From Holophagaceae bacterium (GTDB lineage: Bacteria; Acidobacteriota; Holophagae; Holophagales; Holophagaceae), in NCBI GenBank assembly GCA_016720465.1, contig JADKKO010000001.1:893177-957176 (forward strand): 64,000 nucleotides of DNA. The letters run 5' to 3'. The notes under the pieces were generated by a model. It was not told the DNA's origin. It ran no database searches and worked only from the letters and a program-made list of their open reading frames with translations. Positions 59,470-64,000 of this stretch are shown piece after piece; within the stretch, counting starts at the first letter, position 1; each line of letters starts with the position of its first letter. The position numbers and the translations under genes were made by a program.

Positions 59470-59955
59470 ATGCTACCAGCCTTGGCCCTAATTTTCGTTC
59501 TGGCCCTTCCTCAGGAGAAAGTCCCTGCGTCACCACCTCAGTCGGCTGTCCAGGAGGATTCCCACCAAGGTGCCCTTGCCCTGGCTGAGCGTTGCAAGAC
59601 AGCGATCTTGGCCACCCAGGACTCTGATGGCTTTCCCCACGTGCGGGCCCTTTCAAAAATGGGACAGGATGGTCTGGCTGCTTTCTGGTTCGTCACCGAT
59701 GCCTCCTCCAAAAAGGTGGCTGCCCTTAAGGCCAACCCCAAGGCCGGCCTTTACCTCCTGGATGAAGGGAAAACAGAGGGCCTGATGCTACTAGGTACCG
59801 TGCAACTCATCCCAGCAGCAGAAGCAGCAGCACGGAAAGACTGCCCTGCCAGCCTCGCAGGATTCACTAAGGATCCACGATGGATGGTCTTGCGCTTTGT
59901 GCCAAGCATCGGTAGTTACACCAAGGGGTTCAAAGATACAGAGATCAAGCTTTGA
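59470..59955 (+). CDS. secreted pyridoxamine 5'-phosphate oxidase-like protein, reverse-oriented cassette
   Basis: A 161-residue exported protein: signal peptide MLPALALIFVLALPQEKVPA, then a split-barrel FMN-binding domain of the general-stress-protein-26/PNPOx-like kind: CKTAILATQDSDGFPHVRALSKM, FWFVTDASSKKVAALKANPKAGLYLLD. ATG at 59470 follows GGAGGAACC. It is the only normal-length gene in the array on the plus strand, against the expected direction, so it cannot be read from the platform promoter and must have its own. Composition is closer to chromosomal genes. Confidence 0.82.
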   Translation: MLPALALIFVLALPQEKVPASPPQSAVQEDSHQGALALAERCKTAILATQDSDGFPHVRALSKMGQDGLAAFWFVTDASSKKVAALKANPKAGLYLLDEGKTEGLMLLGTVQLIPAAEAAARKDCPASLAGFTKDPRWMVLRFVPSIGSYTKGFKDTEIKL

Positions 59956-59988
59956 GCCAGCAATCTACGGTTATCCGCCTTGGATGAT

Positions 59989-60087
59989 GCCTAACGAACA
60001 AAGTTAACCGGCCCGACCGTGAGCCGAAGATTTAAAGCATGACAGCAGCAACCCACGGTTGGGTCCGGGTTGAACGAGAGGTTAGGC
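59989..60087 (-). repeat. attC site
   Basis: 99 bp, cores GCCTAAC and GTTAGGC. Closes the cassette with the gene at 60082-60297. Confidence 0.95.
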
Positions 60088-60297
60088 AGGCGGCGGAGTT
60101 TGTTGGTTCGGTTTCTTGAATCCAAGAGAGACCAGTGAGGCCAGAAAGATAATGGACAGGACAACGACAAAGATTGTTGCGCGGCGCGAAGACAAGCTTC
60201 CCCAAGATTGTTCAAGTAACGAGATTGAAACCGCAAGAGACAGAAGCACAAGTCCGTGGGCGTCTTTGATGAGGTATCGATAAATTTTCTCGTACAC
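60082..60297 (-). CDS. small two-helix membrane protein (cassette)
   Basis: A 71-residue protein with two hydrophobic helices (GLVLLSLAVSISLLEQSWG and ATIFVVVLSIIFLASLVSLGF) and a Pro/Gln-rich end. GTG start at 60297 with GGAG ten bases before. The stop lies in the attC core. No family recognised. Confidence 0.6.
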   Translation of the reverse strand: MYEKIYRYLIKDAHGLVLLSLAVSISLLEQSWGSLSSRRATIFVVVLSIIFLASLVSLGFKKPNQQTPPPA

Positions 60298-60322
60298 GAT
60301 TTCTGATCTCCGAAATACGACT

Positions 60323-60421
60323 ACCTAACGAACAAAGTTAACCGGCCCGACCGTGAGCCGAAGGTTTAAAGCATGATGGCAGCAACCCACGGTTGGGTCC
60401 GGGTTGAACGAGAGGTTAGGC
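60323..60421 (-). repeat. attC site
   Basis: 99 bp, cores ACCTAAC and GTTAGGC. Closes the 264 bp cassette, copy 3. Confidence 0.95.
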
Positions 60422-60685
60422 CGAGGAATGGACTGGGTTTGATTCATGTACCGACTCGTAGAAAATTCTGCGCGACAGTGGGAGAACGAATGATGGCGCG
60501 GCAAAGAATGAAGGCCGTACCGCATGATACGACCAAAATACCAACTGCCGACTGATGCCAGTGGGACGATCGATGCTGTTGGCCTTGGCGTGGCCGCCGA
60601 AATTGGAAAGATCAAAGGTGAAGCTTTTGAAATTTGGACGTTACCAACCGCATGAATCGTATTGCCAGAGACCCGCTCACTTGCA
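60422..60685. other. 264 bp multi-copy cassette, copy 3
   Basis: Third copy of the cassette body at 51202-51465 and 51565-51828, almost 9 kb away, so spread by cassette excision and reinsertion is possible. Confidence 0.85.
60524..60655 (+). CDS. candidate 43-residue small protein, copy 3
   Basis: MIRPKYQLPTDASGTIDAVG then LGVAAEIGKIKGEAFEIWTL. Full length as in copy 1. ACC/ACT and GGA/GGT differences are silent, some others change residues. Confidence 0.4.
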   Translation: MIRPKYQLPTDASGTIDAVGLGVAAEIGKIKGEAFEIWTLPTA

Positions 60686-60784
60686 GCCTAACGAACAAAG
60701 TTAACCGGCCCGACCGTGAGCCGAATGTTTAAAGCATGACAGTTGTCGAGCACGGTTGGGTCCGGGTTGAACGAGAGGTTAGGC
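60686..60784 (-). repeat. attC site
   Basis: 99 bp, cores GCCTAAC and GTTAGGC, with the TTGTCGAGCACGG centre variant also seen at 53410. Closes the cassette with the gene at 60779-61117. Confidence 0.95.
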
Positions 60785-61117
60785 CGAGGAACTCATTGGA
60801 TCAAGGATCTTGCGATCTGCTGGATGGGGAAGGACGTAAAGAATAAAGAAAATCGGCATTGAAATTATCGGAGATGGAACCAACCAAAATGAACAGGTCC
60901 AGAGAACTCTACTCCGCATCGAAAAATCGCGCCGCATGATCACATAGATAGACATGAAAATGATCAAGCCAGAAATGGAAAGTCCAGAAACAATCGAAAA
61001 CAGAACTTTAAAAACGTTGATGCTTTCGTATTCACCTTTTCCGAGCAAACTGAGGACTATCCCAACGATTAACCAGATGATTGCGATAGCGATGATTGAC
61101 TTTAGCCAATTCTTCAT
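60779..61117 (-). CDS. hypothetical membrane protein (cassette)
   Basis: A 112-residue protein with about four transmembrane segments (SIIAIAIIWLIVGIVLSLLG; VLFSIVSGLSISGLIIFMSIYVI; VLWTCSFWLVPSPIISMPIFFILYV) and a basic MRRDFSMRSR loop. Strongly AT-rich codon use (many ATA, ATT). No family recognised. Confidence 0.65.
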   Translation of the reverse strand: MKNWLKSIIAIAIIWLIVGIVLSLLGKGEYESINVFKVLFSIVSGLSISGLIIFMSIYVIMRRDFSMRSRVLWTCSFWLVPSPIISMPIFFILYVLPHPADRKILDPMSSSA

Positions 61118-61123
61118 GCGAGC

Positions 61124-61222
61124 GCCTAACGAACAAAGTTAACCGGCCCGACCGTGAGCCGAAGGTTTAAAGCATGATGGCAGCAACCCACGGTTGGGTC
61201 CGGGTTGAACGAGAGGTTAGGC
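61124..61222 (-). repeat. attC site
   Basis: 99 bp, cores GCCTAAC and GTTAGGC. Closes the cassette with the gene at 61235-61786. Confidence 0.95.
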
Positions 61223-61234
61223 CGCGTAAACGTA

Positions 61235-61786
61235 TCAATCCCCACCTTGAATATTGATCCATTTACCTCTATAGAAATAGAGGGTCGAAGAAGCTTTTCC
61301 GGAAAATATGTCATCAATGCCTTGGTGATCGATGGGTGGAGGTTTCGGAGCATTGTAGTTTGTAACATTATCAATAATTGCCTTTTTACTAATGGTAGCA
61401 ATTTTTCTAGAAAAAACTATCTTACCTTTTTCCATTCCCTGGAGATATTCGATATCCATGGCAGATCCTATGAAGGAAGGATTTTTGATACCCCCATTCC
61501 AAAAAACGAGTATCCGGGATTTATGGTTTTTCGAGGCAAGCACCGCCCAATCCGTTTGCACCGAATTCTTGAAATGCCCAATAATTACATTGTGGGGAGT
61601 TGGCTCAAAGTAGTTTGCTTGGGGAATCTTATAGCCCTTTATAATCAGAAATTCCCGAATCCTTAATGGAAGCTTTGGGAAAGACATTGGCGATAGTCGC
61701 ACTATTGCTTGATCTGCTTTAGTGAATTGGCTCTGATCAATTTGAGAAACTAGAAGAAGGGGAAGGAAGAACAAACCAAACTCCAA
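61235..61786 (-). CDS. secreted hypothetical protein (cassette)
   Basis: A 183-residue exported protein: signal peptide MEFGLFFLPLLLVSQI, then an FG-GAP/VCBS-like strand pattern (NVIIGHFKNSVQTDWAVLAS; RILVFWNGG) typical of repeat-containing surface proteins, and a C-terminal part ending in GKWINIQGGD. The fold call is tentative. Strongly AT-rich. Confidence 0.6.
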   Translation of the reverse strand: MEFGLFFLPLLLVSQIDQSQFTKADQAIVRLSPMSFPKLPLRIREFLIIKGYKIPQANYFEPTPHNVIIGHFKNSVQTDWAVLASKNHKSRILVFWNGGIKNPSFIGSAMDIEYLQGMEKGKIVFSRKIATISKKAIIDNVTNYNAPKPPPIDHQGIDDIFSGKASSTLYFYRGKWINIQGGD

Positions 61787-61811
61787 AAAAGTCGCATGGT
61801 GAATGCTAGCG

Positions 61812-61910
61812 ACCTAACGAACAAAGTTAACCGGCCCGACCGTGAGCCGACTGTTTAAAGCATGATGGCAGCAACCCACGGTTGGGTCCGGGTTGAACGA
61901 GAGGTTAGGC
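61812..61910 (-). repeat. attC site
   Basis: 99 bp, cores ACCTAAC and GTTAGGC. Closes the DUF7660-like cassette. Confidence 0.95.
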
Positions 61911-61913
61911 AGC

Positions 61914-62156
61914 TCACTCATAGGCCTTACCTGCGTAGAGGAAAGCTGCGAACAGTTGCCATGGTGAACGTGAAGTGAGCCCTTGAGTTTGCCCAAAATC
62001 AGAGTCCTTTGCCCAGGCTGTTGCGGCCTCTAAAAAGCTCTCAATAGTTTCGTTCTCCCAGACCGCACCGTTTCGGCGATCTTGTTCGAGAGCTTTAACG
62101 AACTCCAAGAAGGATTCAGGATTTATTACTTTTTCGAGAAGTTCCTGTCTATCCAT
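61914..62156 (-). CDS. DUF7660-like small protein (cassette)
   Basis: An 80-residue cytosolic protein: INPESFLEFVKALEQDRRNG, WENETIESFLEAATAWAKD and PWQLFAAFLYAGKAYE. This matches the pattern I know for DUF7660 (Phe-Leu-Glu-Phe, W-x-N-x-T-x-E-x-FL, a final aromatic-Glu). Function unknown; some relatives are immunity-like or barnase-inhibitor-like. Fills a ~350 bp cassette alone. Confidence 0.7.
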   Translation of the reverse strand: MDRQELLEKVINPESFLEFVKALEQDRRNGAVWENETIESFLEAATAWAKDSDFGQTQGLTSRSPWQLFAAFLYAGKAYE

Positions 62157-62164
62157 TGGGTAGC

Positions 62165-62263
62165 GCCTAACGAACAAAGTTAACCGGCCCAACCGAGAGC
62201 CGGAATTTTAAAGCAAGACGGTTGTCGCGCACGGTTGGGTCCGAGTTGAACGAGAGGTTAGGC
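62165..62263 (-). repeat. attC site
   Basis: 99 bp, cores GCCTAAC and GTTAGGC, centre variant AATTTTAAAGCAAGACGG. Closes the cassette with the gene at 62258-62551. Confidence 0.95.
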
Positions 62264-62551
62264 AGAGACGTTTCTTGAGGAGAGTTCCTTTTCGAGAGCT
62301 ATGACTCGAAGCTGTAGCTCGCTAACGGAGCGACATAGCCGATAAATCAATCGGATCCCGATAAAGCAAAATGGACCTATGGCAGCCATTATCCAAAGAC
62401 CGAGAACAAGCTGTCGAAGATCGACGAAGTAGGCAGAACCCAAAATAAATATCGAAAGTGGCATGTACCCGACCAAGAGAACCGAAGACCACAAGGTAAT
62501 GAGCAGAGATGGGCGGTTACCAAACTGCTTAATTTCTTCGAATGGATTCAT
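62258..62551 (-). CDS. two-helix membrane protein with coiled coil (cassette)
   Basis: A 97-residue protein: two transmembrane helices (LLITLWSSVLLVGYMPLSIFIL; LVLGLWIMAAIGPFCFIGIRLIY), then a heptad-like coiled coil (SVSELQLRVIALEKELSSR). ATG at 62551 follows TTGGAG; a GTG three codons upstream is an alternative. No family recognised. Confidence 0.62.
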   Translation of the reverse strand: MNPFEEIKQFGNRPSLLITLWSSVLLVGYMPLSIFILGSAYFVDLRQLVLGLWIMAAIGPFCFIGIRLIYRLCRSVSELQLRVIALEKELSSRNVSA

Positions 62552-62584
62552 TTTGAACACTCCAAAAAAGGGAATGATGGTGGA

Positions 62585-62683
62585 GCCTAACGAACAAAGT
62601 TAACCGGCCCGACCGTGAGCCGACTGTTTAAAACATGATGGCAGCAACCCACGGTTGGGTCCGAGTTGAACGAGAGGTTAGGC
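62585..62683 (-). repeat. attC site
   Basis: 99 bp, cores GCCTAAC and GTTAGGC. Closes the cassette with the gene at 62711-63346. Confidence 0.95.
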
Positions 62684-62710
62684 CGAGACGAGCGATTATC
62701 ATTGGGATTC

Positions 62711-63346
62711 TTAGTTTTTAGACGGGGAGTCAACATTGTTTCTGCAGAATGCAGATCGTACTTTGTTGCGTGTCAGCAACCAGATACGAGGAGCGACGAA
62801 GAAAAGAAGGACAATTCCAAGCCCGGTCATGACCCACTGTGTAGCCCCCAAGGTGGCATACGCACGGAGGCTGCTGATAGAGAGAACAATTGCTTCGATG
62901 TAGGCAAGCCAAAGACAGGCGGGATAGGTCAGAAGTCCCAAATGCCAGCGCTTACTCGCCGATGCATCCTTATACTCATATACAACGAAATCTATGGCTG
63001 TTGGTAAAGAGTCGAGCCGCTCCCATAATTTTTCATCGCTCAGCCCCACACTTGCTCGCATATGCGCGTATTTCACTGCTGGAAACGTCCCCAAGGCGGC
63101 TAGGAGCAAGAAAGCCAGCACCGGTGATCCTGCGGCAAGAAGCGTGCGAGTATTGACTTTAATACCTAAGAGAGATAAATCCTGAATGTCAACAGCAGTC
63201 TTGAGACTCCAATACTTTGATTCTGCAAGAGCCGCAAAGAAGAGTCCGACGATCAGAAGGACATAAAGATATTGCCCTTGAGCCTGCGCAACCGCACGAA
63301 AGCGTTCTCGCCAATCCTTTTGCTCGAGTTGTGGTTCGTCTGCCAT
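62711..63346 (-). CDS. hypothetical membrane protein (cassette)
   Basis: A 211-residue protein with four transmembrane segments: LYVLLIVGLFFAALAES, LLAAGSPVLAFLLLAALGTF, YPACLWLAYIEAIVLSI, and WVMTGLGIVLLFFVAPRIW; between the second and third lies a polar region (KLWERLDSLPTAIDFVVYEYKDASASKRW). No family recognised. Confidence 0.65.
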   Translation of the reverse strand: MADEPQLEQKDWRERFRAVAQAQGQYLYVLLIVGLFFAALAESKYWSLKTAVDIQDLSLLGIKVNTRTLLAAGSPVLAFLLLAALGTFPAVKYAHMRASVGLSDEKLWERLDSLPTAIDFVVYEYKDASASKRWHLGLLTYPACLWLAYIEAIVLSISSLRAYATLGATQWVMTGLGIVLLFFVAPRIWLLTRNKVRSAFCRNNVDSPSKN

Positions 63347-63366
63347 GGGAAGGCCCTATCAGGTTT

Positions 63367-63465
63367 GCCTAACGAACAAAGTTAACCGGCCCGACCGTGA
63401 GCCGAAGGTTTAAAGCATGATGGCAGCAACCCACGGTTGGGTCCGGGTTGAACGAGAGGTTAGGC
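63367..63465 (-). repeat. attC site
   Basis: 99 bp, cores GCCTAAC and GTTAGGC. Closes the lipoprotein cassette. Confidence 0.95.
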
Positions 63466-63494
63466 CAACGCGGAACAGAGAACTACAATTGATC

Positions 63495-63977
63495 TTAGTC
63501 AATTTCATTCTCCCAGTTGATGGCTTTAACAACTCCACTGGAAACGGTGAAGCAGACAGTTTCTGAGTAAGGGTCTCCGCATTCATAGATGAGCAACCCG
63601 TCTTTATCAGAGCTTGGCTTGCCAAGGGCCTTCAGGATTGAAGATTTTGGAGCCCCGACATGGATACCGAAAGGAAGCTGTACCTTATTTGTCGTGATCT
63701 CAAGGCTTTGAAGGAGGATTCGTTTTTCTGGCCCAATTCGGTAGTAGATTGCTGAGCATCCTTCGTATTTCGCGGAATGAATCTCGTCCATCTGGCCGGC
63801 AACGTGAAGGTTTTCTGTTGATTTGACTGATTCAGAAATTGGCTTGCTTTTGAGGCTGGAGAAATATTGATCACCAAATTTAACGACCTTGGTTGCATTC
63901 TCGATGTTCATCACCTTCGGGCCGGGAGAGCACCCGAAGAGCACGAGGACGAGGAGAGATGAAGCGATTGATTTCAT
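63495..63977 (-). CDS. lipoprotein of unknown function (cassette)
   Basis: A 160-residue lipoprotein: signal MKSIASSLLVLVLFGCS with a clear lipobox (LFGC). The mature part resembles small outer-membrane-assembly-like or SmpA-type domains (GIHVGAPKSSILKALGKPSSDKDGLLIYECGDPYSETVCFTVSSGVV; the GxxxxxILxxLGKP turn is typical), which is a pattern match only. ATG at 63977 is used. Confidence 0.68.
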   Translation of the reverse strand: MKSIASSLLVLVLFGCSPGPKVMNIENATKVVKFGDQYFSSLKSKPISESVKSTENLHVAGQMDEIHSAKYEGCSAIYYRIGPEKRILLQSLEITTNKVQLPFGIHVGAPKSSILKALGKPSSDKDGLLIYECGDPYSETVCFTVSSGVVKAINWENEID

Positions 63978-63994
63978 TGGTCGCAATCGAGTGG

Positions 63995-64000
63995 GCCTAA
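63995..64000 (-). repeat. attC site, cut by the window end
   Basis: GCCTAA at the very end, in the position where the next attC should begin, just beyond the lipoprotein gene start. Shows the array continues. Confidence 0.85.

Larger units (their letters stand above)
46445..64000 (-). mobile_element. integron gene-cassette array (chromosomal, super-integron-like), right end outside window
   Basis: About 30 cassettes separated by a recurring ~99 bp site whose ends are the integron core sites GCCTAAC and GTTAGGC. On the minus strand the site reads GCCTAACCTCTCGTTCAACC... to ...CCGGTTAACTTTGTTCGTTAGGC, the R''-L''-L'-R' layout of attC. Most genes lie on the minus strand, each ending at the site on its left, as cassettes do. 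The sites are nearly identical to each other, as in Vibrio super-integrons. The platform (intI, attI, Pc) should be to the right; no integrase gene is present here. The genes are AT-richer than the left part of the window. Confidence 0.93.

Noticed and set aside
51105..61996. Many minus-strand open frames ending in PNLSFNPDPTVGCCHHALN or starting MFVR
   Set aside because: These are attC sequence read through; the shared tail comes from the repeat. Kept only where a real gene body runs into the site.
49051..63465. Regularly recurring repeat with unique spacers, CRISPR-like at first sight
   Set aside because: Repeats are ~99 bp, imperfectly palindromic with integron core ends, and spacers are 250-900 bp genes. 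No cas genes. This is an integron array.
46554..64000. Integron integrase inside the array
   Set aside because: None of the reading frames shows tyrosine-recombinase motifs (R..HxxR..Y); the integrase must be outside the window.
1..64000. tRNA, rRNA or riboswitch genes
   Set aside because: I saw no cloverleaf with a GTTCGA-type T loop in a plausible place and no rRNA or known riboswitch core; a covariance search could still find small RNAs.

Overview
The window is 64 kb of high-GC bacterial chromosome. The first 46 kb is densely packed and the last 17.5 kb is of a very different make-up. Gene content (endonuclease-type MutL, Hsp33, QueC, Mrp, polyphosphate kinase, L25/CTC protein, many outer-membrane or secreted proteins, a flavin-transfer operon) points to a Gram-negative environmental bacterium. 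I suspect a Holophagae/Geothrix-like acidobacterium, but this is an impression from protein style and not proven by any marker here.

Region 1 (1-31.4 kb) is mostly core genome. It holds a sigma-54 activator, mutL, and a four-gene operon (apbE, porin, FMN-binding protein, small membrane protein) that looks like a flavin-based electron-transfer unit. Next come a secreted metallopeptidase, a phosphoesterase, two M28 aminopeptidases, an rRNA methyltransferase, hslO, an acyltransferase, queC, rplY, ppk, mrp, a thioesterase, a K+ channel and a TyrA-chorismate mutase fusion. An oxidative-stress block follows (rubrerythrin, DUF3501-like, Dps, SOD), read away from a divergent NorR-like sigma-54 activator, with a plausible -24/-12 promoter in between. 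Five intergenic spots carry 7-8 bp tandem repeats, mostly as inverted pairs. One 326 bp element with 24 bp terminal inverted repeats sits between rsmB and hslO.

Region 2 (31.4-46.3 kb) is an accessory run. Almost every gene lies on the minus strand and is short: iron transporter-like, DUF1761, nucleotide kinase-like, carbonic anhydrase, hotdog thioesterase, SnoaL-like, two DinB-like, reductase-like (one intact, one broken), DUF488, DsrE, cysteine synthase, GNAT, cytidylate kinase-like, methyltransferase and several small membrane proteins.

Region 3 (46.4-64.0 kb, continuing past the right edge) is an integron gene-cassette array. About 25 nearly identical ~99 bp attC sites (two of 123 bp), two truncated sites, three decayed sites and the start of one more separate about 30 cassettes. 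Read on the minus strand each site runs from GCCTAAC to GTTAGGC with internal TTCAACCCGG and CCGGTTAA boxes, so most cassette genes lie on the minus strand and the platform (intI/attI) is expected to the right of the window. No integrase is present here. Most cassette products are unknown secreted, lipoprotein or small membrane proteins; the recognisable ones are RibD-like reductases, a trypsin-like protease, GNAT, RDD, TPR, DUF2442, DUF7660-like, EcsC-like and a pyridoxamine-phosphate-oxidase-like protein. Two classes of apparently empty cassettes are present in several copies. They contain short plus-strand reading frames whose differences between copies look partly coding, which is the most novel signal in the window.
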